Shown here piece by piece: positions 8,237-15,964 of a DNA stretch of 40,164 bases. Every line of letters starts with the position of its first letter. Positions within the stretch are counted from its first letter, which is position 1. A program made the translations under genes and the position numbers. The notes below the pieces were generated by a model that worked only from the letters and a program-made list of their open reading frames with translations, was not told where the DNA came from and did not search any database. Location: the NCBI GenBank assembly GCA_027003115.1, contig JALWYS010000176.1:1-40164 (forward strand). The letters are read 5' to 3'. This DNA comes from Deltaproteobacteria bacterium. Lineage in GTDB: Bacteria > Desulfobacterota > Dissulfuribacteria > Dissulfuribacterales > QOAL01.

Positions 8237-9202
8237 ATGAGGGGCCTTGTTACCGACATTGGAGGAACAAATTCACGCATAGCCATAGTCAGGGATCTGC
8301 ATATAGAAATCCTCAAGGTCTACCTCACCCGCAGCTTCAAAAGCGCCACTGAGCTCTTTCGACATTTTCAGGAAGATACTGGACAAGAGCTGCCCTCCAA
8401 TTGGGCAGTTGCCGCAGCAGGGGTCAGAACCAAAGAGAAAATCCACGGCACGAACATTGGCTGGGACATTGTCAGAAAAGAGCTTTCTAATGCCTTTCAT
8501 CTTGAAACCTGCCTGCTTTTGAACGACTTTGAGGCAGCCGCCTATGGTCTTGCAGTGGTTGGTGAGGAAAGGCTTGAAAAAATTGGTGGGGGAAAACCAG
8601 AGGAAAATGAGGTAAAGATCATCCTCGGGGCTGGCACAGGTCTTGGCGAGGCAACCTGCGTATTTTGCAAGGAAACCGGTTGGAAGGTCTTAAGGAGTGA
8701 GGGGGGACATTCAAGCTTTGCCCCCACAGACGAGCTAGAGATGGACCTTTTGAGGTTTTTGAAAAAAAGATACAGACACGTCAGCTTTGAGAGGATACTT
8801 TCTGGCCCTGGCCTTCTGGAACTTTACCATTTTTTTCTTAAGAAGCATTCCGTTTCGTCAGCCAAGGAATTAAAAGAACCCTCTCAGGTGACAAGGGCTG
8901 CAGAGGAAGGAGACGAGGTATCTAGGTACGCCCTTGACCTTTTTTGCAAAATTTACGGGGAAGAGGCAGGAAATTTTGCGCTTAAGACCCTTCCCTTTGG
9001 CGGTGTCTATCTAACCGGAGGCATAGTCCTCCATATCCTTTCCAGGCTAAAAGAAGGGGGTTTTATGAAGGGTTTTAGGTCCAAGGGCAGGATGAAAGAG
9101 GTCCTCAAAGAGATACCAGTCTTTGTGGTAAGGGAACCCTATCTTGGAATACTTGGATGCGCATACAGACTTTTACAGGCCAGTATGACCGAAACCTCCT
9201 GA
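8237..9202 (+). CDS. glk: Glucokinase (Glk family)
   Basis: Glk phosphorylates glucose with ATP to glucose-6-phosphate. The 321-residue protein has the ATP phosphate loop DIGGTNSRIAI (7-17), the catalytic Asp97 in LLNDFEAAAYG, the GAGTGLG motif (131-137) and the sugar-contact motif EGGHSSFAP (155-163), followed by ERILSGPGL and the second Gly-rich segment LPFGGVYLTGGI. It belongs to the E. coli-type Glk group rather than ROK kinases (no zinc CxCGxxGC motif). Its last ten codons overlap the 3' end of dut on the other strand by 30 bp, leaving no room for a terminator. Confidence 0.92.
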   Translation: MRGLVTDIGGTNSRIAIVRDLHIEILKVYLTRSFKSATELFRHFQEDTGQELPSNWAVAAAGVRTKEKIHGTNIGWDIVRKELSNAFHLETCLLLNDFEAAAYGLAVVGEERLEKIGGGKPEENEVKIILGAGTGLGEATCVFCKETGWKVLRSEGGHSSFAPTDELEMDLLRFLKKRYRHVSFERILSGPGLLELYHFFLKKHSVSSAKELKEPSQVTRAAEEGDEVSRYALDLFCKIYGEEAGNFALKTLPFGGVYLTGGIVLHILSRLKEGGFMKGFRSKGRMKEVLKEIPVFVVREPYLGILGCAYRLLQASMTETS

Positions 9203-9625
9203 ACCCCTATCCGTCCTTGATAGTTCTTCAGCTTCCTGCCATAAGACCCTGTAAACCCGGGAAAGAACCGCCTGGGCAATCCTCATACCCCTTTTTACCT
9301 CAAAGGGTTCCTGACCCAGGTTGGTTAGGCCCACCTTGATCTCTCCCCTGTAATCAGAGTCGATTGTGCCTGGCGCGTTTATAACAGTGACGCCATGCTT
9401 TATGGCAAGGCCACTTCTGGGCCTTACCTGAAGCTCAAAGCCTGCGGGGATGGCAACGCAGATCCCCGTTGGTATAAGCACTGTTTTGCCAGGGGAAAGA
9501 CAGACAGGCTTATCAATTGCGGCCAGAAGATCCATACCAGAAGAACCCATGGTGGCATAGGATGGAAGAGGCAGTCCCTCATAATGTGAAAGGGTTGAGA
9601 CTGTTACTCCTATTTCCAGCTCCAT
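9173..9625 (-). CDS. dut: dUTP diphosphatase
   Basis: Dut hydrolyses dUTP to dUMP and keeps uracil out of DNA. The 150-residue trimeric-type protein shows all five motifs: GSSGMDLLA (I), RPRSGLA (II), GTIDSDYRGEI with the catalytic Asp and the base-stacking Tyr (III), RIAQAVL (IV) and the P-loop-like RGSGGFGHTGL (V). ATG 9625 shares its A with the TGA stop of the M16 peptidase gene (TGATG), which sets the start; an 8-residue longer frame is less likely. It is the last gene of the rimP-to-dut series. Motif V is encoded within the 30-bp region that is antisense to the end of glk. Confidence 0.95.
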   Translation of the reverse strand: MELEIGVTVSTLSHYEGLPLPSYATMGSSGMDLLAAIDKPVCLSPGKTVLIPTGICVAIPAGFELQVRPRSGLAIKHGVTVINAPGTIDSDYRGEIKVGLTNLGQEPFEVKRGMRIAQAVLSRVYRVLWQEAEELSRTDRGSGGFGHTGL

Positions 9626-10893
9626 CACCCCTCCAGTATCTTTTTGCAATTTTCCATATCGGTGTCAGTAAGGGGGCCGAGAAGGGTGGCCGCCATGCCC
9701 TCTGAAACATATCTTTCAGCACACTGTCTTATCTTTCCTGCGTCTATTGCCTCTATCTTTTCAACAACCTCGTCATAAGAGACGTAATCGCCAAGGTCTA
9801 TCTCGTTCCTGGCTATCCTTGTCATGCGAGAGTCGATGTTGTCTGCGGAAAGGAGTATTCCTCCTTTTATGTTGTCCTTTGCTGCTGAAAGCTCGGCCTG
9901 GCTCACATCTTCTGAGGCTAGCCTTTCAAGTTCCTTTCTTATGAGAGAAAGTACCTTGCAGGTGTTTTCTGGGGCAACTCCAGCGTAAATCCCCAAAAAT
10001 CCTGCATCTTGAAGGGTGGAAACAAAGGAATAGACGGCATAGGCAAGGCCCCGTTTTTCACGTATCTCCTGAAAAAGTCTGGAGCTCATGGAGCCTCCCA
10101 ATATGACGTTCATCAATAGAGCAGGATACCTTTCTGGATCAATAGAGGAAGGCCCACTTAGCCCAACCATGATATGGGTCTGTTCAAGTTCCTTTCTCTT
10201 GAAAAAGCAGTCGAAGTTTCCCTTTGGAGGGTGCCTTGTTCCCTTTTGGTCCCCTTGTAAAAGGCCTGAAAAAAGTGAGTCGATTTTCCTAGTGAAGCTT
10301 TCGTGTTCAATGTTTCCTGCTGCGGAAACAAGCACCTTTGAGGCTGTGGCAAACCGGGCCATGTGATTTTTCAGATGGGAACTTGTTATCCTTGCCACTG
10401 TCTCTGGAGTGCCAAGGATTGAACGCTCAACAGGGTTGCCCTTCCAGAACCTCTTGTTAAAAAGCTCGTGCACAAGCTCGTCCGGGGAATCTTCCACCAT
10501 GCTGATCTCCTGCAGGATGACCTGGCGCTCCCTTTCCACCTCCATTGGATCAAAGGTGGAATTCAGAAAGATGTCTGCCAAGAGCTCCAGGACTATGTCC
10601 AGATGGGAATCAAGGACCTTTGCATGAAAACAGGTGGTCTCCTTGGATGTGAAGGCGTTTGAGAAACCGCCAAGGCGATCAAAGGTCTTTGCTATGTCAA
10701 GGGCACTCCTGTTCTCCGTGCCCTTGAATATCATGTGTTCAATAAAGTGGGAAATACCTGAAAACTCACCGGGCTCGTCCCTACTGCCTGTGGCGACCCA
10801 AATACCAACGGAAACAGCTCGGCTTTCAGGAAGCCTTTCAGTAAGCACCCTTACCCCGTTAGAAAGGGTGGACTTTCTAAAATCATGCTTCAT
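9625..10893 (-). CDS. M16 (pitrilysin) family zinc peptidase
   Basis: The 422-residue protein is the size of the PqqL/YmxG/mitochondrial-processing-peptidase beta type. The inverted zinc motif HFIEH is at residues 49-53 and the downstream ligand Glu lies in the ERERQVILQEI helix, so the active site is intact. The R/Y pair region of the C-terminal half is also present (FQEIREKRGLAYAVYSF). It follows pnp by 22 nt and is coupled to dut by a one-base overlap, an order (rpsO-pnp-M16-dut) widely seen in Deltaproteobacteria and Firmicutes. The substrate is unknown. Confidence 0.93.
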   Translation of the reverse strand: MKHDFRKSTLSNGVRVLTERLPESRAVSVGIWVATGSRDEPGEFSGISHFIEHMIFKGTENRSALDIAKTFDRLGGFSNAFTSKETTCFHAKVLDSHLDIVLELLADIFLNSTFDPMEVERERQVILQEISMVEDSPDELVHELFNKRFWKGNPVERSILGTPETVARITSSHLKNHMARFATASKVLVSAAGNIEHESFTRKIDSLFSGLLQGDQKGTRHPPKGNFDCFFKRKELEQTHIMVGLSGPSSIDPERYPALLMNVILGGSMSSRLFQEIREKRGLAYAVYSFVSTLQDAGFLGIYAGVAPENTCKVLSLIRKELERLASEDVSQAELSAAKDNIKGGILLSADNIDSRMTRIARNEIDLGDYVSYDEVVEKIEAIDAGKIRQCAERYVSEGMAATLLGPLTDTDMENCKKILEG

Positions 10894-10915
10894 TGTCCAT
10901 AGCCTCCTTGTTGGA

Positions 10916-13000
10916 CTATAAGAGTGCTTTACGGCTAAGTTTTATCCTGTTCTGATCATCTATGTCTATTACCTTTACCTTGACCCTGTCTCCTTCCTTT
11001 AGAACATCGCGCACGTTGTTAATGCGCCTGTTGTCTATCTGGGAGATGTGAAGAAGTCCGTCTGTTCCTGGAAGTATTTCCACAAAGGCTCCGAAGTCCA
11101 CGATACGCTTTACAACACCTTCGTACACCTCGCCTACCTTTGGAACCCTGGTTATTCTCTCTATTTCCTTGACGGCCCTTTCTGCTGCATCTGGAGAAGC
11201 GCTGAATACATGGACCTCTCCCGTGTCTTCAATGTCTATCTTGGCGCCTGTTTCGGCAACAATGGCCTTAATGGTCTTTCCGCCAGGCCCTATGAGATCC
11301 TTTATCTTTTCAGGGCTTATGGTGAGATTTGTCACCCTTGGTGCATACTTGGAAAGCTCCTTTCTGGGCGTTGAAATCACCTCTTGCATCTTTGACAGGA
11401 TGAATTCCCTGCCCTCCTTTGCCTGTAAAAGGGCCTTTTTCAGGATATCCTTTGAAATGCCCTTTACCTTTATATCCATCTGTAGGGCTGTAATGCCTTC
11501 CTGGGTGCCGGCCACCTTGAAGTCCATGTCTCCAAGATGGTCCTCGTCTCCGAGGATATCTGAAAGGATTACGAATTTCCCAGACTCCCGATCCATTATG
11601 AGCCCCATGGCGATACCTGCCACCATGTCCCTTATTGGAACACCTGCATCCATCATTGCAAGGCATCCTCCACAGACCGTGGCCATGGAAGAGGAGCCGT
11701 TTGATTCAAGCACCTCGGATACAACCCTTATGGTATAGAGAAAATCATCCGGCAAAGGAACCACTGCCGCAAGGGCCCTTTCAGCAAGGGCACCGTGACC
11801 TATGTCGCGCCTGGCAGGCCCTCTTAAAGGGCGCACCTCACCAACACTAAAGGGAGTGAAGTTGTAATGAAGAATAAAGTGCTTGAACTCCTGTCCTGCA
11901 GGGGATTCGATCCTCTGCTCGTCCTCCGAGGAACCCAAGGTGGTTACCGCAAGGACCTGGGTCTCTCCCCTTGTAAAAATTGCAGATCCATGGGTTCGAG
12001 GAAGCACGCCTATCTCACAGCTTATGGGCCTTATCTCATGGAACTTTCGCCCATCAATCCTGGTTTCCTTTTCAAGGATCATGGCCCGCATTATTTCCTT
12101 CTCAAGGTCCTTTAAAACGGCTGATATCTCCGATTCACTGTCTGGAAAGGCCACGGAAAGCTCCTCCACAATCCTTTCCTTGAGCATCTTTTTGGCATGA
12201 TTTCTCTCCACCTTGGACGGGATGGAAAGGGCCGTCTCAAGCTCCTTTTGGGCAAGCTCCTTGACCTTCTTCTCAAGCTCCTCATCCCTTTCAGGGGCAA
12301 CCACCACGAACTTCTCCTTGCCAGCCTTTGATCTAAGTTCCTCCTGGAGCTCTATCAAAGGCCTTATGGCATCCTGGGCAAAGACAATGGCCTCAAGCAC
12401 TACATCCTCGCTCACTATAGAGGCGCAACCTTCCACCATGACTATGGCATCCTTTGAACCTGCCACAATGAGGTTGAGATCGGACTCCATGAGCTGAGAC
12501 CTTGTGGGATTAACTATATACTTGTCATCAATATGGCCTATTCGGATGCCTGCTATGGGTCCGTTAAATGGGATGTCCGAAACCGTAAGGGCAGCAGAAG
12601 CTGCTGTTATGGCAAGAACGTCTGCATCCACATCTGGGTCCACAGACAGGGCGGAAACGATAATCTGGGTGTCATAGTTGTACCCCTCAGGGAAAAGGGG
12701 CCTTAGGGGCCTGTCAATAAACCTTGAAGTCAAGGTCTCCTTCTCACTGGGTCTTCCTATCTCCCTTCTGAAATAGTTGCCCGGAATCCTTCCCGAGCTG
12801 TAGTACATTTCCTGATAATCAACCATTAGAGGCAGAAAATCCACCCCTTCCCTGGGCTTGCCAGAGCTTACGGCCGTTGCAAGAACAACCGTCTCTCCAT
12901 GGCTTGCCAGCACCGCGCCGTTGGCCTGCTTGGCAAGGCGTCCTGTCTCCAAAACGTATGGAAGCCCGTTAACTTCAAACTCTACTTTTGTCATTGGCAT
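10916..13000 (-). CDS. pnp: Polyribonucleotide nucleotidyltransferase (PNPase)
   Basis: PNPase degrades RNA phosphorolytically from the 3' end. The 694-residue protein has the full domain order: RNase PH 1 (about 10-145), a helical linker, RNase PH 2 (about 310-540, with the DEDHLGDMDFKVAGT active-site segment), a KH domain (IGPGGKTIKAI) and a C-terminal S1 domain (VGEVYEGVVKRIVDFGAFVEI). The start at 13000 gives MPMTKVEF; the ATG two codons later is equally possible. An AGGTAG purine tract precedes it. It lies 30 bp after rpsO with no terminator visible between, so the two are probably cotranscribed, as in many bacteria. Confidence 0.98.
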   Translation of the reverse strand: MPMTKVEFEVNGLPYVLETGRLAKQANGAVLASHGETVVLATAVSSGKPREGVDFLPLMVDYQEMYYSSGRIPGNYFRREIGRPSEKETLTSRFIDRPLRPLFPEGYNYDTQIIVSALSVDPDVDADVLAITAASAALTVSDIPFNGPIAGIRIGHIDDKYIVNPTRSQLMESDLNLIVAGSKDAIVMVEGCASIVSEDVVLEAIVFAQDAIRPLIELQEELRSKAGKEKFVVVAPERDEELEKKVKELAQKELETALSIPSKVERNHAKKMLKERIVEELSVAFPDSESEISAVLKDLEKEIMRAMILEKETRIDGRKFHEIRPISCEIGVLPRTHGSAIFTRGETQVLAVTTLGSSEDEQRIESPAGQEFKHFILHYNFTPFSVGEVRPLRGPARRDIGHGALAERALAAVVPLPDDFLYTIRVVSEVLESNGSSSMATVCGGCLAMMDAGVPIRDMVAGIAMGLIMDRESGKFVILSDILGDEDHLGDMDFKVAGTQEGITALQMDIKVKGISKDILKKALLQAKEGREFILSKMQEVISTPRKELSKYAPRVTNLTISPEKIKDLIGPGGKTIKAIVAETGAKIDIEDTGEVHVFSASPDAAERAVKEIERITRVPKVGEVYEGVVKRIVDFGAFVEILPGTDGLLHISQIDNRRINNVRDVLKEGDRVKVKVIDIDDQNRIKLSRKALL

Positions 13001-13030
13001 CTAACTACCTGTACCTTTACTATAATTTTT

Positions 13031-13300
13031 TTATCTTCTAAGTCCCAGTTCCTGGATAATCTTCCTGTAACGACCCACGTCCTTTCTCTTCAGGTAATCA
13101 AGAAGCCTGCGCCTTTGACCAACGAGCTTGAGAAGCCCCCTCCTTGAGGAGTGGTCCTTCTTATGCACCTTGAAATGCTCTGTAAGGTCCTGAATCCTCG
13201 TTGTCAAAAGGGCAATCTGCACCTCTGGAGAACCGGTGTCCCCTTCGTGGGTCTTGAATTTATCGATTATCTCCTTTTTACGTACTGGATCTAGTACCAC
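13031..13300 (-). CDS. rpsO: 30S ribosomal protein S15
   Basis: S15 is a primary 16S rRNA-binding protein. The 89-residue sequence is canonical ([48 protein letters not shown]). The start codon is GTG at 13300, placed by the strong Shine-Dalgarno site AAGGAGG at 13310-13316, 9 nt upstream. The initiator is followed by VLDP rather than the more usual SL-. The gene sits between truB and pnp as in most bacteria. Confidence 0.98.
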   Translation of the reverse strand: MVLDPVRKKEIIDKFKTHEGDTGSPEVQIALLTTRIQDLTEHFKVHKKDHSSRRGLLKLVGQRRRLLDYLKRKDVGRYRKIIQELGLRR

Positions 13301-13343
13301 AACTGTATTCCTCCTTGTAATATTTTGTTTTTCTTGCTTTCAA

Positions 13344-14291
13344 TCAGTTAGGGTTCCAAACCCTCAAAATCTCAAGGCCCTTTTTGTCATTGGTAAAATC
13401 GGGCCACCTTGCTATGCAGACCAGTCTGCTTCTATCACTGCCTTCCCGAACCATCACCCTAAGGTACTCGGAATGGATTTTAGTAAGGTCTTCCACCTGA
13501 TCCTGCATATATTCTAAGACCTTGGGTATATCCATTCCCCTGCCCTGCTGAATAAAGAGGGCATCCCTGGCGCTTACGAAAACGGCCGGGATGTGAGAAA
13601 GGACAAGCTCCACAGGCATTATCCTCTCCTTTATTTCGCCAGGCTCTTCCTCCATTACATATTCTACGGAAATGGCCTCATCTACCGAAAGAAGACCGCT
13701 TCTCAGCCTCCTTAGCCCTGAGAGGGTGGCCCCGCATCCAAGTGCCCGTCCCATCTCGTGGGCCAGAGTCCGAACATATGTCCCTTTAGAGCAGTGAACC
13801 ATGAAATCAAAGTGTGGGGAGGTAAAATCCGTAATGGTGAAATCATAAATGAAAACGGATTTGGGTTCCTTTTTCACCTTCACACCCCTTCTGGCAAGCT
13901 TGTAGAGAGGGACTCCCTTGTGCTTGGCAGCGGAATAGGCTGGCGGAACCTGTAGAATCTCCCCCTTGAAGGAATCGGCCACCCTTTGGATGTCTTCCCT
14001 TGTAAGCCCGGCAGGAACATCCTTCTGGCTGATAACTTGTCCGTCCATATCAAAGGTGTCTGTTTCCACACCAAAGGTGATACGCCCTTGATACACCTTG
14101 TCTGCGTCAGTCAGAAAACGGGCTATCTTGGTGGCGCTTCCAATACAGACCACCACGAGCCCCGTGGCCATTGGATCAAGGGTACCGGTGTGACCTGCCT
14201 TCTTGATCCTGAGGCGACGCTTAACGCACTCCACCACCTTGAAGGAAGTCATGCCCTTTGGCTTGTCAAGGATAAGAACACCGCTTTTCAT
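13344..14291 (-). CDS. truB: tRNA pseudouridine(55) synthase
   Basis: TruB makes pseudouridine 55 in the T loop of tRNAs. The 315-residue protein has GVLILDKPKGMTSF, the catalytic Asp39 in HTGTLDPMATGLL-type context (GHTGTLDPMATG), YQGRITFGVETDT, QVPPAYSAAKHKGVPLYKLARRG split by conserved Tyr and Lys, and the CSKGTYVRTLAHEMG motif. The C-terminal 80 residues form a PUA-like extension ending EILRVWNPN. The ATG overlaps the nrnA stop (4 bp). Confidence 0.96.
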   Translation of the reverse strand: MKSGVLILDKPKGMTSFKVVECVKRRLRIKKAGHTGTLDPMATGLVVVCIGSATKIARFLTDADKVYQGRITFGVETDTFDMDGQVISQKDVPAGLTREDIQRVADSFKGEILQVPPAYSAAKHKGVPLYKLARRGVKVKKEPKSVFIYDFTITDFTSPHFDFMVHCSKGTYVRTLAHEMGRALGCGATLSGLRRLRSGLLSVDEAISVEYVMEEEPGEIKERIMPVELVLSHIPAVFVSARDALFIQQGRGMDIPKVLEYMQDQVEDLTKIHSEYLRVMVREGSDRSRLVCIARWPDFTNDKKGLEILRVWNPN

Positions 14292-15295
14292 GAGCCTTTT
14301 CCACCAAGATATGTGCCAATAACCTTTATGAGTTCATCCCTGACATCATTGGGATTTCCAGTGAGCCTGAAGCCTGCCGCATTGAAGTGACCTCCGCCTC
14401 CAAACTTGCCTGCCACTTCTGCAACATTCACGAATCTCTTTGAACGAAGGCTTACGGATACCACACCTGGCTTCGCCTCCTTGATGAGCGCGGCTACCTC
14501 CACAGTATCAAGGGACCTGGCATATGAGACAAAGTCGTCGGTCTCCGCTTCTCTTGCGCCGCAAAGCTCAAACATCTCCGGTGTTATAATCATTATGGAC
14601 AGAAGACCGTTGTAGTAAACCTCTAAGGTCTCAAGGGCAAGACCAAGGAGCTTTAGCTTTGAAAGGGGCCTGGACTCAAAACATTTTAGTGCTATATCGT
14701 AAGGGTCGGCCCCTGCAAGTACCAGTTCCCTGGCAAGTTCAAAGGTCCTGACACTGGTGTTGCTGTATCTGAATCCGCCTGTATCCGTAAGAACCGCGGT
14801 ATAGATGCAGGTTGCAGCCTCTTTGGTAACGGGCCAGCCAAGATCCCTGAAAAGCTCGAAACACAGGGAAGCGGTTGCACATGCCTGGGTATCGATAACA
14901 CTTACACAGGGGAAGGAAACGCTGTCGCAAAAGCCCTGGCCAAGGTGATGGTCGAGAATCACTGCGCTTTCGCACATACTGAGCGCCCTTTCTCCTTCCT
15001 TGCCTACCCTTTCTATTTCATTACAATCGAGAACGAGCAGACAGAAAGAACCAGGCTCCCAGTCTGGAAGCTCATGCACTATATCTGAAACACCAGGCAA
15101 AAAGGCTAGTGATGCAGGAACCTCATCCTGGGTATAGAGAACGTAGTCCTTGCGCTGGCCTTTAAGTGTGTGCCCCATAGCAAGGATGGACCCCACTGCG
15201 TCACCGTCTGGCCTTTCGTGGGCGGTCACAAGGAAACGCTGCCTGGAAGAAAGGAGATCAGCCGCCTCTTTTATGCGTGACTCATTCCTCTTCAT
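14288..15295 (-). CDS. nrnA: DHH-family phosphoesterase (NrnA-type nano-RNase / pAp phosphatase)
   Basis: This 335-residue DHH/DHHA1 protein has the metal-binding motifs HERPDGDAVGS (His26, Asp30, Asp32), LVLDCNE, the DHH motif ILDHHLG and LTDTGGFRYSN, with the DHHA1 substrate motif GGGGHFNAAGF near residue 305. NrnA hydrolyses 2-5-nt RNA remnants and 3'-phosphoadenosine-5'-phosphate. Its place between rbfA and truB, downstream of infB, is typical. The start overlaps the rbfA end by 14 bp. Confidence 0.92.
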   Translation of the reverse strand: MKRNESRIKEAADLLSSRQRFLVTAHERPDGDAVGSILAMGHTLKGQRKDYVLYTQDEVPASLAFLPGVSDIVHELPDWEPGSFCLLVLDCNEIERVGKEGERALSMCESAVILDHHLGQGFCDSVSFPCVSVIDTQACATASLCFELFRDLGWPVTKEAATCIYTAVLTDTGGFRYSNTSVRTFELARELVLAGADPYDIALKCFESRPLSKLKLLGLALETLEVYYNGLLSIMIITPEMFELCGAREAETDDFVSYARSLDTVEVAALIKEAKPGVVSVSLRSKRFVNVAEVAGKFGGGGHFNAAGFRLTGNPNDVRDELIKVIGTYLGGKGS

Positions 15296-15674
15296 GGATC
15301 TTCCTGAAAAGCTGCTCCAGATGCTCCTGGTTCTTTAGGGTCTCATCAAGCTTGAAATGAAGTTCCGGCACCCTTCTCATGCGTATTCTTTTTCCAAGAC
15401 TTTTCCTTATAAAACCAGTAGCCTTTCCAAGCCCTATCATGGCCTGACGCTCCTTTTCATCACCCCCGAGAACGGAAACAAAGAAGTCTGCATGCCTTAG
15501 ATCCTTTGTAACCTTCACGGATACCACTGTTACTAGGCCCTGGACTCGCGGGTCCTTTATCTCAAAAAGGAGCATATTGGCCACCTCCTCCTTGAGCAAG
15601 TCCGCTACGCGCTCTGCCCTTGAAAAGGAAGGACGCCTTGAAAATCCTGTATCAAAAATCTCAAAGTCCATCAT
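15282..15674 (-). CDS. rbfA: 30S ribosome-binding factor A
   Basis: RbfA is a KH-fold late-stage 30S maturation factor. The 130-residue sequence contains RRPSFSRAERVADLLKEEVANML, EIKDPRVQGLVTVVSVKVTKDLRHADFFVSV (split by conserved positions) and RIRMRRVPELHFKLDET, the family's core motifs. Its ATGATG start overlaps the DUF503 stop (ATGA); either ATG may be used. It has the usual position after infB/DUF503. Confidence 0.96.
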   Translation of the reverse strand: MMDFEIFDTGFSRRPSFSRAERVADLLKEEVANMLLFEIKDPRVQGLVTVVSVKVTKDLRHADFFVSVLGGDEKERQAMIGLGKATGFIRKSLGKRIRMRRVPELHFKLDETLKNQEHLEQLFRKIHEEE

Positions 15675-15964
15675 TTGCCCATATGAATTATCTCGAGCCT
15701 TGAGTCCACAACATCAACAGAATAGGCTGTCTCAACGAAGCTCAAAATCCTTTCCATGACAGATGAGAGCTTGGGCTCACTGTTACCAACGGTGCAGACC
15801 CCAATCTCGCCTGTCTGCCACACGTCATTAAAGCTCACCTCGGAGCAGGCCACGTTGTAACGGTTCCTCACCTGGCTCACCATGCTTTTTACCACTTTCC
15901 TTTTTCCCTTTAGGGAATGATTTTCCGGAAGGTGGAACTTGATTCTCGCAACTGCAACTACCAT
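15671..15964 (-). CDS. DUF503 (YlxP-like) protein
   Basis: The 97-residue protein has the DUF503 pattern: LPENHSLKGKRKVVKSMVSQ, then VACSEVSFNDVWQTGEIGV and the C-terminal VDVVDSRLEIIHMG. Family members are small ferredoxin-fold proteins nearly always found between infB and rbfA; YlxP has been linked to ribosome assembly. The ATG directly abuts the infB stop (TAA ATG), and the stop overlaps rbfA, so it is translationally coupled on both sides. Confidence 0.92.
   Translation of the reverse strand: MVVAVARIKFHLPENHSLKGKRKVVKSMVSQVRNRYNVACSEVSFNDVWQTGEIGVCTVGNSEPKLSSVMERILSFVETAYSVDVVDSRLEIIHMGK

Noticed and set aside
11169-11738. A 189-codon + strand frame inside pnp (similar ones within infB, fliG, the activators and elsewhere)
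   Set aside because: These are antisense or frame-shifted images of well-identified genes, with Ser/Pro/Leu-rich composition and no ribosome-binding sites.
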